A stretch of 64,000 nt of DNA. Source: Massilia putida (GTDB lineage: Bacteria; Pseudomonadota; Gammaproteobacteria; Burkholderiales; Burkholderiaceae_D). The stretch covers positions 5,394,001-5,458,000 of the forward strand of contig NZ_CP019038.1 in NCBI RefSeq assembly GCF_001941825.1, given 5' to 3'. This document shows positions 17,581-25,772 of this stretch, piece by piece. Each line of letters starts with the position of its first letter. Position 1 is the first letter of the stretch. The position numbers were made by a program, and so were the translations under genes. The notes beneath the pieces are model-generated. The model searched no databases. It saw only the letters and a list, made by a program, of their open reading frames with translations, and was not told the origin of the DNA.

Positions 17581-18432
17581 TTACTGGAGCAGCGACATGA
17601 CCATCGAGGACATGCTGTTGCTCTGCTTGAGCATCGCCGTGCCGGCCTGCAGCAGCATCTGGCTCGAGGTCATGTTCGACGATTCGGTCGCGAAGTCGAC
17701 GTCCATGATACGGCCTTCAGCAGCCTTGCTGTTGGTGCTGATGTTCGACAGGTTGTTGTACACGTGGCTAAGGCGGTTCGCCGAAGCGCCCAGGCCCGAA
17801 CGCAGTGTGCTGACGTCCGCCAGGGCGGTGGTCAGGGTGCCGATCGTGGCGTTGGCCGACGAGGTCAGTTCGGTGCCGGTGGTGGCGGTGCTGTAGTTGA
17901 CGGTCGCGGACGACACGTCGCTCTGCACCTGGTTCAGGGCGGTGCTCAGGTCGACGCTCATGGTCTCGCTCGAGGAGGCGCCGATCTGGAAGGTCATCGC
18001 GGAGTTGACGGTACCACCGATCAGCAGCTTGTTCCCGGCGAACGAGGTGTTCTTCAGGACGTTTGCCAGTTCCTTGCCCAGTGCGTCGAATTCCGACTGC
18101 ATCGCGCTCTTGTCGGAAGCGGTGGACGAGGCGTCTGCAGCTTGGGTTGCCAGATCCTTCATGCGCGTCAGCATGTTGTTGACTTCGTCCAGCGCGCCTT
18201 CGGCGGTCTGCAGCATCGAGGTCGAGTTCTGGGTGTTGCGCATTGCGACAGCCATGCCCGAGGTTTGCGCTTGCAGACGCGAAGCGATCTGCAGGCCGGC
18301 GGCGTCGTCCATTGCGGAGTTGATGCGGTAGCCGGTCGACAGGCGGGTCATCGAGGTCGACAGCGAAGCTTGGGTACGGTTGATCGAGTTCTGGGCCGAC
18401 AGTGCGGCGTTGTTGGTGTGAAGGCTCAGCAT
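17581..18432 (-). CDS. fliC: Flagellin
   Basis: A 283-aa flagellin. Both conserved terminal regions are present: MLSLHTNNAALSAQN...TRLSTGYRINSAMDDAAGLQI at the start (D0/D1 about 1-140) and SQMLLQAGTAMLKQSN at the end. The central domain is very short and rich in Thr, Ser and Ala, so D2/D3 are essentially missing; this is lateral-type (LafA-like) size. Ser/Thr-rich central residues would be candidate O-glycosylation sites. It is a single, separately transcribed gene with its own sigma-28-type promoter and terminator. Confidence 0.96.
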   Translation of the reverse strand: MLSLHTNNAALSAQNSINRTQASLSTSMTRLSTGYRINSAMDDAAGLQIASRLQAQTSGMAVAMRNTQNSTSMLQTAEGALDEVNNMLTRMKDLATQAADASSTASDKSAMQSEFDALGKELANVLKNTSFAGNKLLIGGTVNSAMTFQIGASSSETMSVDLSTALNQVQSDVSSATVNYSTATTGTELTSSANATIGTLTTALADVSTLRSGLGASANRLSHVYNNLSNISTNSKAAEGRIMDVDFATESSNMTSSQMLLQAGTAMLKQSNSMSSMVMSLLQ

Positions 18433-18460
18433 GGTTGGCTCCTAAGGGATTTCAATAATT

Positions 18461-18485
18461 GATCGGTAGTGCTTTTGGGCTTTGA
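18461..18485 (-). promoter_or_regulatory. Sigma-28 (FliA) promoter of fliC
   Basis: On the minus strand TCAAAG (18485-18480) and ACCGATC (18467-18461) are separated by 12 bp, close to the TCAAGT-N12-GCCGATA form of the FliA promoter. The -10 element lies about 29 bp upstream of the flagellin ATG, leaving a short leader with the ribosome-binding site TTAGGAG. Confidence 0.7.
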
Positions 18486-18589
18486 TTTCGAGTGTTTCGC
18501 TCGCTCTCACATGTACAAGACGACCGATTCCGCACCGTCATTAAGTGCCATGCGGAAATTTCTTGAATTTTCTTTCGGTGTTGTTTTTT

Positions 18590-18620
18590 GCAAAAGAAAA
18601 GGCCGGCGCAAGGCCGGCCC
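18590..18620 (-). terminator. Terminator of the glycosylation operon
   Basis: A GC-rich inverted repeat (GGCCGG at 18601-18606, CCGGCC at 18614-18619) lies 19 bp after the aminotransferase stop. On the minus strand it is followed by TTTTCTTTTG. It isolates the operon from the fliC promoter. Confidence 0.75.
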
Positions 18621-18638
18621 GTACGTTGAGCGGTGACT

Positions 18639-19811
18639 TCAACCGCTCTGGACCATGGTACGGATCACCTGGGCCACCACGTTGATCTTCTGTGGGTTCA
18701 TGGTTTGCCCCGTCGGCAGCACGATGACGCTGCCGGCCACGGCCTCGGTGACCGGAAGCAGCAGCCCGGCATGCGGAAACAGCGAGCGATAGGGTTCCAT
18801 CTTGTGGCAACCGGGCCAGAAGTAGCGGCGCGCCAGGATGTTCTCGGCGCGCAGGGCGTCGACCAAGGCGTCGCGCGAGACCGGGCAGTCCGGCGTGACC
18901 TCCATGATGATGTACTGAAAATTGTTGCGTTCGCGCTCGTCGTACTCCAGCACGCGTATGCCCGGGACGCCGGTGAGCACTTCGCGATAGGCCCGGTAGT
19001 TGACGCGGTTGGCGGCGATCACGTCATCGATGACGTCGAGGTTGACCAGACCCATAGCGGCGGCGATCTCGATCATCTTGCCGTTGGTGCCCGGATAGCT
19101 CACCTGATCGACGCCGGAGAAGCCGAAATTGCGCATCAGCCGCATCGTGCGGGCAAGTTCATCGTCGTTGGTGACGATGGCGCCACCCTCGAAGCTGTTG
19201 AAGAACTTGGTCGCGTGGAAGCTCAGCACTTCGCAGCGGCCGAAGTTACCGATCTTGCGCCCGCCATGCGTGCAGGTGAAGGCGTGCGCGGCGTCGAACA
19301 TCAGTTCCAGTCCATGTTCCGCGGCGACGGCCTCCAGCGCTTCCACCGGGGCGGCCCGTCCCCACAGGTGCACGCCGATGATGCCGGTGGTACGCGGGGT
19401 AATCATCTTGCGCACAGCCTCCGGCGACAGCGTGTGCGTGGCCGGGTCGATGTCGGCGAAGACCGGCGCGATGCCCTGCCACTGCAGCGCGTGCGCCGTA
19501 GCGACGAAGGTATAGGCCGGGACGATCACTTCGCCTTCGAGGCCGAGGGCGCGGATCGCGATCTCCAACGCGATGGTGCCGTTGCACATGGCGACGCAAT
19601 GCTTGACGTCCAAGTGGGCGGCGACCCGGCGTTCGAACTCCTGTACCAGGGGGCCGTCGTTGCTGAGCCAGCGGCGGTCGAAGATCTCTTCGACATGGCG
19701 CATGAAGGTAGCGCGGTCCCCCATGTTTGGACGGCCGACATGCAGCGCTTCGTCGAAAGCGGGTGCGGCGCCGTTGATGGCCAGGTCGGCTTGATGGCGT
19801 ATGGGTTTCAT
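18639..19811 (-). CDS. DegT/DnrJ/EryC1/StrS aminotransferase (VioA-like)
   Basis: A 390-aa PLP enzyme. The PLP lysine is K202 in SFHATKFFNSFEGG, the cofactor Asp is D173 in MFDAAHA, and the sugar/PLP loop VPAYTFVATAHAL is at 97-109. The family transfers an amino group to a nucleotide-linked keto-sugar; the FHATKFFNSFEGG motif is like that of dTDP-4-amino-4,6-dideoxyglucose transaminases (VioA, RffA-like). It follows the glycosyltransferase gene after 9 bp. Together with the acyltransferase at 15994, it could make an N-acylated 4-amino-4,6-dideoxyhexose for flagellin. The exact sugar is inferred, not shown. Confidence 0.88.
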   Translation of the reverse strand: MKPIRHQADLAINGAAPAFDEALHVGRPNMGDRATFMRHVEEIFDRRWLSNDGPLVQEFERRVAAHLDVKHCVAMCNGTIALEIAIRALGLEGEVIVPAYTFVATAHALQWQGIAPVFADIDPATHTLSPEAVRKMITPRTTGIIGVHLWGRAAPVEALEAVAAEHGLELMFDAAHAFTCTHGGRKIGNFGRCEVLSFHATKFFNSFEGGAIVTNDDELARTMRLMRNFGFSGVDQVSYPGTNGKMIEIAAAMGLVNLDVIDDVIAANRVNYRAYREVLTGVPGIRVLEYDERERNNFQYIIMEVTPDCPVSRDALVDALRAENILARRYFWPGCHKMEPYRSLFPHAGLLLPVTEAVAGSVIVLPTGQTMNPQKINVVAQVIRTMVQSG

Positions 19812-19820
19812 GTCGATACC

Positions 19821-21995
19821 TTATTCAGAGTCGGAAACGAGTTCGGCCAGGCGTACCTGGAGCGGCGCCGCTCCCTGCCCATTGCACCAGCGAAGCCACA
19901 TCTTGCGGAGCGCCAGCGCGAGGCCGGCGGCGGCCACGTCTGGATACCCGAGGATCGAATCCGTCATGCGCTGGCGCATCGACATGCGCATCAGCGCCAG
20001 CGTTTGAGTGTTCTGTGCCAGGAAGACGCCGAGCTTGACATACGTATCGTCGTCCTCGGTAATGAACGAGCCGAGGCCGAGGTGCACCATGAATACGGCC
20101 GCCGCGTGGCTCGGGTTGGTAGGCCCGGTGGCGGCCAGCGTCGGCACGCCCATCCACAGTGCGTGGCCGATGGTGGTCGAGCCGGTATAGGGGAAAGGAC
20201 TGAGGCACACGTCGACGTCGTAGTGCTGCTTGAGGTATTCGTGGACGGGCGCGCGCGGGCGTAGCAGCAGGCGCTCGCGCGGGATGCCTTCCAGTTCGAA
20301 CCAGTCGATCAGCCTGTCGTCGATACCCGACTGCAAGCCACCCAGCAGCATGCGCGCGTCGGGCACGGCGTGCAACAGCTTGGCCCAGTGTGCGATCACG
20401 TCGCGGCTCAGCTTGCTCGCGCGATGGAAGCTGCCGAAGGTCAGGTAGCCGTTCTTCAGCGCCGGCAGTTCGTTGACGGGGGGCGCACTCGGCTCGGGCA
20501 GAAAGAGCGCGCCCGAGGGCAGGCGTACGATCTGTTCCGTGAACTGGTTGTCGTAGCGGCCTTCCGGCACCAGGAACTGGTCGCAGAGGATGTAGTCCAT
20601 CGAGCGCAGGCCCGTGGTGCCGGCATAACCGATGTAGGTGGCCTGGATTGGCGCCGGCTTGCGTGCGAACAGTGGCAGGCGATTCCTGGCCGAATGGCCG
20701 GAGAGATCGATCAGGATGTCGATGCCATCCGCGCGGATCAATCGTTCGGCCGCGTCGTCGTCGAGGTCGGCGATCGGGCGCCAGACCGCGACGTTGGCAC
20801 GCATCTCTCGCGATATCGCATCGTCGAACGTGTTGTTGTAGTAAACGTGGAGGGCGACTGCGGGATTGCCCTTGAGCGATTGGAACAGCGGCGCGATGAA
20901 ATGCGATACCGCGTGGTTGTACAGGTCGGCCGATACGAAGCCGACGCGCAGCTGGCGCATCGGGTCACGGTCGTTCGGATGTGGCTGCCATTGCGTGCGC
21001 AAGGTGGCTTCCCACCGCTCGCCAAAGCCGAAGTGTTCACGCGTGAGCTCGTCCGGGTCCAGGCAGCAATGGCTCAGGATGAACAGCAGCATGCTGTGCG
21101 TCTCCGGTGTCGGGCAGACTTCCAGCAGGCGTCGGCTTAGTCCGAGAGCCTCCTGCCATTCGCCCAGCGTGAAACAAGTATGGGCGAGGGCACGGAGGGC
21201 GTGCTCGTTATCGGTGTCGATCGCGAGTGCCTTGCGCAGGATCGGGGCAGCCTTGTCCAGGTTACCGTTCATCTGCAGCGTGGCACCGAAATCGCACAGG
21301 ATGCCCACATTGTCCGGCACTAGTTCGACGGCGCGCTCGAGGCAGGCCAGCGCGGCCTCGTGTTGGCGCAGATGGCGATGGCTGAGCCCCATGTGGCGGT
21401 GCGCGTTGACATGGCCGGGCCGCCGCGCGACCACGGCGCGGTAGCATTCGATCGCTTCGTCATGACGGTTGAGGCGGTACAGCATGTCGCCGAGGTCGTA
21501 CTGTGCGTCGACCTGCTCGGGATCGAGGGCGAGCACCTGGCGGAATACTGCGGCGGTGTCCTCGAAATTCCCTTGGCCGTGAAGGGTCGATGCGAGGCAG
21601 AGCAATGCGGGAATGCTGTGTGGCGCGAGTTCGACCGCACGCCGTGCACTGGGCTCCGCTTCCTGCGCCCGCTGCAGGCGTACCAGGCTGTTGGCCAGGC
21701 CCCGGTGCAGCTCGGCGTCGTCCTCGAAGTGCAGCGCCTGGCGAAACGCGTCGGCAGCTTCCTCGTATCGTTCGCCCTCGAGCAGGGCGGCCGCCAGCAA
21801 GGCGCGGAGGTCACGAAGTTTCGGGTTGAGTTCCAGCGCGCGCCGCAGGCACGCGATACCTTCGTCGAGCTGGACGTCTTTCAGTAAAGCCAAACCCAAT
21901 AGTGCATGGGCCCTGGCATCACGGGGGGTAAGCTGCACCGCCCGGCGGTATTGCTTGATGTCGCTCATCATCGCGGCGTTGAGGATGCCGTTCAT
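19821..21995 (-). CDS. TPR-containing SPINDLY/O-GlcNAc-transferase-like glycosyltransferase
   Basis: A 724-aa soluble protein. Residues about 10-330 are tetratricopeptide repeats of 34 residues (patterns such as ALLGLALLKDVQLDEGIACLRRALELNP). The C-terminal half is a GT41 catalytic domain: RVGFVSADLYNHAVSHFIAPLF, DLSGHSARNRLP, LTFGSFHRASKLSRDV and PYTGSTTIGHALWMGVPT carry the catalytic-base His and nucleotide-sugar site of the OGT family. The start at 21995 has GAAGG 7 bp upstream. Such bacterial proteins glycosylate flagellin at Ser/Thr. It is first gene of a two-gene operon close to fliC. Confidence 0.88.
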   Translation of the reverse strand: MNGILNAAMMSDIKQYRRAVQLTPRDARAHALLGLALLKDVQLDEGIACLRRALELNPKLRDLRALLAAALLEGERYEEAADAFRQALHFEDDAELHRGLANSLVRLQRAQEAEPSARRAVELAPHSIPALLCLASTLHGQGNFEDTAAVFRQVLALDPEQVDAQYDLGDMLYRLNRHDEAIECYRAVVARRPGHVNAHRHMGLSHRHLRQHEAALACLERAVELVPDNVGILCDFGATLQMNGNLDKAAPILRKALAIDTDNEHALRALAHTCFTLGEWQEALGLSRRLLEVCPTPETHSMLLFILSHCCLDPDELTREHFGFGERWEATLRTQWQPHPNDRDPMRQLRVGFVSADLYNHAVSHFIAPLFQSLKGNPAVALHVYYNNTFDDAISREMRANVAVWRPIADLDDDAAERLIRADGIDILIDLSGHSARNRLPLFARKPAPIQATYIGYAGTTGLRSMDYILCDQFLVPEGRYDNQFTEQIVRLPSGALFLPEPSAPPVNELPALKNGYLTFGSFHRASKLSRDVIAHWAKLLHAVPDARMLLGGLQSGIDDRLIDWFELEGIPRERLLLRPRAPVHEYLKQHYDVDVCLSPFPYTGSTTIGHALWMGVPTLAATGPTNPSHAAAVFMVHLGLGSFITEDDDTYVKLGVFLAQNTQTLALMRMSMRQRMTDSILGYPDVAAAGLALALRKMWLRWCNGQGAAPLQVRLAELVSDSE

Positions 21996-22266
21996 GGCCG
22001 TACCTTCAGCGCGGATCGACAAGGAACGAGCACGTGGCCGGCACATGGCGCCTGGCCGGGGAGGGGGGATAAAGTCATGGAAATGGAGGGTCAGCGTCGT
22101 AGGACCTGAAGTGTTGCTATTTCTCAAGGGAAACAAAATATCCTTGAATTGTAAACCGTCCGCGCAATCCGCGACGATCGCTGTTGTATATCTGTGTCGT
22201 GTTCACTGCAGATTTTTTTCGTTGTTGGCAAATTTAATAAGTGCCGACCTCGGGAAACCCCGGCAA

Positions 22267-22458
22267 TCAACGGTCGATGAGCACTTTTCGGGTAATGTCC
22301 ACATGTCCGCATGACGCGCGGGCATCTGTCTCAGTATCGATCTTCCGAACCCACGCGACCGCGATAGCCTTCGTCGGAAAAGTTTCCGAAAGGGACTTAT
22401 GACCTTTACGGCGGACCTGTGCCCGCCAAGCGTCCCCGACCTTAAGTATCGAAGACAT
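22267..22458 (-). pseudogene. Integrase N-terminal fragment (tyrosine recombinase remnant)
   Basis: A 63-codon reading frame starting MSSILKVGDAWRAQVRRKGH and continuing with SETFPTKAIAVAWVRKID. This is the arm-type DNA-binding N-terminus of phage/island tyrosine recombinases (three strands then a helix with WxRKIxxE). The frame then loses similarity and stops; the core-binding and catalytic domains (R-H-R-Y) are missing, with no continuation in other frames before the next gene. It is a decayed mobile-element footprint at the right edge of the flagellar island. Confidence 0.7.
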
Positions 22459-22459
22459 C

Positions 22460-22547
22460 TGTAGCAAATTTGTAGCAATGAGGGAGGAAACAAGGCATTC
22501 TCTGGGAAGTCCGGGAAGTCGTATTGTTCTCTCAGAGGCTGTAGCAA
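22460..22547. repeat. Three TGTAGCAA repeats next to the integrase remnant
   Basis: TGTAGCAA occurs at 22460-22467, 22471-22478 and 22540-22547, all in the same orientation; the first two are 11 bp apart. They lie immediately upstream of the integrase fragment's start codon. Short tandem sites of this kind next to an integrase start fit arm-type recombinase binding sites or autoregulatory sites; this is inference. Confidence 0.45.
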
Positions 22548-22775
22548 TTTTATAGCGCTGGATTCTTGCCAGGAGCTGCGATCGGCGAAGAGGTACTGCC
22601 GGATCAGGACCGGCTTCATGGGGTAGCGCCGGCAGCGCACGCGCCGGATGCATGCTGGTGACAGCCTGACATCGGCATCCGGATCGTGTTCGCGGACCGC
22701 TGGTTACCGGCTGTTCCTGCACATCGCCGGCGGGTGTATGATGGTCTCGCTCGAATATTCTTCTGCGAGGGGCAG

Positions 22776-25484
22776 ATGGCCTTGCGCTCTGTCCGCAGGC
22801 TCCGCCGCGGTTTGATGGCGCTCGCGATCGCGTTGCCGGCACTGTTTGTCGTATCGGCCGGCATTGCGATCATGCAGGATTATCGCGCCACGATCGCACA
22901 GGCCGAGTCCGATATGCGAAGCGTCGCCGTCGCGCTCGAGGAGCATGCCATGCGCACGTTCGGCGAGGCCGATACCCTCGTCCGTATCGCCATTGCCGAG
23001 ATCGGGAAGCGCGGCCTGGCGCCCACGGCGGCGGACGAACGCGGCCTCCACGATATCTTGGCCGCTGCGACGCGCGACTCGCCACTGACCAACGGTGCCG
23101 CTGTCCTGTCCCCGGACGGACGGATCCGCGCCAGTGCAGCCGTCTATCCGGTGACTCCCCTCGATATTCGTGACCGCGAATACTACACCGCGCTCCGCGC
23201 GCACCGCGAGCGCGGCATCCTGATTGCCCGGCCGGTCGCATCACGCCCGACCGGGAAATGGGGCATTCCGGTTGCGCGCAGGGTCGACAATCCGGACGGT
23301 TCCATGAACATGATCGTCATCGTCGGGGTCGACATGGCGTACTTCGACCGGTTCTACCGGAATCTGGAGCTGGGCTACAGTATCCGGCTGATGCTGCTGC
23401 GGCGCGACGGCTGGGTGATCATGCAAACGCCCAGGCGTGCCGACGTCGAGGACCGCAACCTGGCGGACACGCGTCCGTTCCGCATGCTCGCATCTGCCCC
23501 GATCGGCACTTACCAGACCGAGCACAGCGTGGTCGACGGCATCGCGCGCGTGGTCGGCTACGCGAGCGTGGCGCAGGCGCCGCTGGTGGCCGTGGCGAGC
23601 GTCGCGCGTGCCGAGGTGATGCAACCCTGGGTCAAGCGCAGCCGGCAGGTCGCGGGACTGGGTGTGTTGTCCTCGGTTCTCGTGCTGTGCCTGCTGCGCT
23701 TCCTTTGGCTGCAACTGGCCGTCCTGGAAACGGCCCAGGAAGGGCTGGCAAGGCGCAACGAGGACCTGGATGCCGCGCGCCGCCGCTTTCAGGAACTCGT
23801 CGACGGTATCGACGGCGTCGTCTGGGAAGCGGTACTGCCGGATTTTCGCTTTACTTACGTCAGCGGCAATGCGGAGGCGATTTCGGGCTACGACGCGGAA
23901 CAATGGATCGGTGACCGGCAATTCTGGCGCGACAGGCTGTGCACCGGGCCGGATGGCAAACACGTCGAGCCGGTGCTGAGCACCGCCCGGCCCGGGCTGA
24001 TCAAACCGATCGAGCACCATATCGTCACGCCCGACGGCAAGGACAGGTGGCTGCGCAGTAACGTGATGCTCGCCGATTCGGGCGCGGGCGAATTGCATGT
24101 ACGCGGCGTCACGATCGACATCACGCCGCAGAAGGTGTCGGAATTGCAGCTGTTCGAAGCCAATCACGTCGATCCCCTGACACGGCTGCCGAACCGGCGC
24201 GCCCTCGTCGAACGCATGGGACACGCATTGCTGCTGGCCCGGCACAACCAGTCGGTGGTTGCCATGGTCCTGATCGATATCGACAACTTCAGCACCCTGA
24301 ACGACAGCCTCGGGCACGAGACGGGCGATGAGGCGCTCGTCCAGGTCGCTGCGCGGCTGCATGGTTGCCTGGAGGCCACCGACATGCTGGGGCGAATGGG
24401 CGGCGACGAGTTCGCCGTCGTGATGGAGGACGTGGATCGCGTCGCGCTCAAGGTGGAGCACCTGGCGGAACGTATCAGCGCTTCGCTCGAGAACAAGATT
24501 CCGGTCGACGGCCGCGAGCTCTATCTGACAGCGAGCATGGGCATCGCCCTGTTCCCGCAGGACGGAGCGGATGCCCCCGCCCTGATCCGCAACGCCGACA
24601 CCGCCCTGTACCGCGTCAAGGCGGCCGGAAGGAACGGCTGGCAGTTCTTCGACAGTTCCATGGCGCGCCAGGTCGAACATCGGCTCGACCTGGAAACCGC
24701 CCTGCGGCACGCCATCGAACGCGAGGAGTTTCGCGTGTACTACCAGCCGCAACGCTCGCTCGAGGATGGCAAGATCATCGGTGCCGAAGCGCTGGTGCGC
24801 TGGGAGCGTCCGAACGTGGGCATGGTGCCGACGCAGGAGTTCATCCGCCTGGCCGAGGAAAACGGCTTCATCGTCGGCTTGGGCAACTGGGTACTGCGGG
24901 CGGCCTGCCACCAGGCCGTGGCCTGGGGCAAGTCCGGCCTGCACGTGCGCATCGCCGTCAACGTGTCCGTGGTGCAGCTGCAGCAGAGCGATTTCGTGGC
25001 CCAGGTGCGCGCTGCGCTGACGCTCTCCGGCTTACCCTCGCATTGCCTCGAACTGGAGATCACCGAAGGCGCCTTCGTCGCCGACCTGCTGGACGCGCTC
25101 GACAAGCTGCACCAGATCAAGGGACTGGGCGTGGAGCTGGCCGTGGATGACTTCGGCACCGGGTACTCGTCGCTGTCCTACCTGAAGCAGATGCCGGTCG
25201 ATCGCCTGAAAATCGACCAGAGCTTCGTGCGCGACATCCCTCGCAGCGCCGACGACTGCGCCATCGTGCGCGCGATCCTGGCGATGGCGTCCAACCTGAA
25301 CCTGCAAGTCATTGCCGAAGGCGTCGAGTCGGAGGATCAGCTGGCGTTCCTGCGCGACGAAGGGTGCCAGGAGATCCAGGGTTTTCTGCTGTCCCCGCCG
25401 GTCAATCCCGACAACTTCATCGCGTGCTTCCGCAACGCGGGGCGGGTCCCTGAACCGAGCCGTGTCGGCCCGGATCTTCCATAG
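22776..25484 (+). CDS. Membrane dCache-PAS-GGDEF-EAL cyclic-di-GMP enzyme
   Basis: A 902-aa inner-membrane signalling protein. A first transmembrane helix at about 12-33 and a second near 295-315 flank a periplasmic dCache-type sensor (about 35-290). A PAS domain follows (about 340-455), then GGDEF (about 470-635, intact GGDEF at 542-546) and EAL (about 650-895, EAL at 671-673, DDFGTGYSS, later EGVES). The intact GGDEF and EAL motifs mean that both synthesis and hydrolysis of cyclic-di-GMP are possible; net activity cannot be read from sequence. The start at 22776 has GAGGGG 6 bp upstream. Confidence 0.93.
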   Translation: MALRSVRRLRRGLMALAIALPALFVVSAGIAIMQDYRATIAQAESDMRSVAVALEEHAMRTFGEADTLVRIAIAEIGKRGLAPTAADERGLHDILAAATRDSPLTNGAAVLSPDGRIRASAAVYPVTPLDIRDREYYTALRAHRERGILIARPVASRPTGKWGIPVARRVDNPDGSMNMIVIVGVDMAYFDRFYRNLELGYSIRLMLLRRDGWVIMQTPRRADVEDRNLADTRPFRMLASAPIGTYQTEHSVVDGIARVVGYASVAQAPLVAVASVARAEVMQPWVKRSRQVAGLGVLSSVLVLCLLRFLWLQLAVLETAQEGLARRNEDLDAARRRFQELVDGIDGVVWEAVLPDFRFTYVSGNAEAISGYDAEQWIGDRQFWRDRLCTGPDGKHVEPVLSTARPGLIKPIEHHIVTPDGKDRWLRSNVMLADSGAGELHVRGVTIDITPQKVSELQLFEANHVDPLTRLPNRRALVERMGHALLLARHNQSVVAMVLIDIDNFSTLNDSLGHETGDEALVQVAARLHGCLEATDMLGRMGGDEFAVVMEDVDRVALKVEHLAERISASLENKIPVDGRELYLTASMGIALFPQDGADAPALIRNADTALYRVKAAGRNGWQFFDSSMARQVEHRLDLETALRHAIEREEFRVYYQPQRSLEDGKIIGAEALVRWERPNVGMVPTQEFIRLAEENGFIVGLGNWVLRAACHQAVAWGKSGLHVRIAVNVSVVQLQQSDFVAQVRAALTLSGLPSHCLELEITEGAFVADLLDALDKLHQIKGLGVELAVDDFGTGYSSLSYLKQMPVDRLKIDQSFVRDIPRSADDCAIVRAILAMASNLNLQVIAEGVESEDQLAFLRDEGCQEIQGFLLSPPVNPDNFIACFRNAGRVPEPSRVGPDLP

Positions 25485-25561
25485 AAGCCGATAGCCCTGT
25501 CGATCCTTTGCACGTGGCGGCGTCCCGGCAGATTCGACGCCTGATCGGCATGCTGTCAGCC

Positions 25562-25628
25562 GATGGCTGGATTGCCCCTCCGGATGGCGGTATTTACCTC
25601 GATTGCTGGCGCTATCGATCTCTATAAT
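25562..25628 (+). promoter_or_regulatory. Tandem operator and -10 element upstream of the DAACS symporter
   Basis: Box B is GATGGCGGTATTTACC (25583-25598). A degenerate copy (box A, GATGGCTGGATTGCCC, 25562-25577; 12 of 16 match) begins exactly 21 bp upstream. TATAAT (25623-25628) follows box B after 24 bp; a GCTGGCG lies 6 bp after box B. No good -35 hexamer exists, as expected for an activated promoter. The same layout occurs at 28171-28237. Confidence 0.7.
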
Positions 25629-25772
25629 CTACCGCGCCCGGCCAGCGCCGACATCGTTCAGCGGCATGCACGCGCCACCACGTCGTCCAGTCCCACTCGA
25701 GTCCGCGGTGGACGCCTGCTCGCCAGGACTCTCTCCGGTCAACGCCTTTACATTCTTCAGTTGCAAACACCT

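Larger units (their letters stand above)
21996..22775. other. Junction between flagellar island and GGDEF-EAL gene
   Basis: Apart from the integrase fragment and its repeats, this about 780-bp stretch has no gene I can support. Base composition is AT-richer than its surroundings between about 22120 and 22560. Readings of 60-190 codons cross it, but they do not resemble proteins outside the integrase fragment. Confidence 0.5.

Noticed and set aside
22203..22640. A 145-codon minus-strand frame in the intergenic region near the integrase stump
   Set aside because: Its sequence overlaps the integrase fragment in another frame and shows no protein-like pattern.
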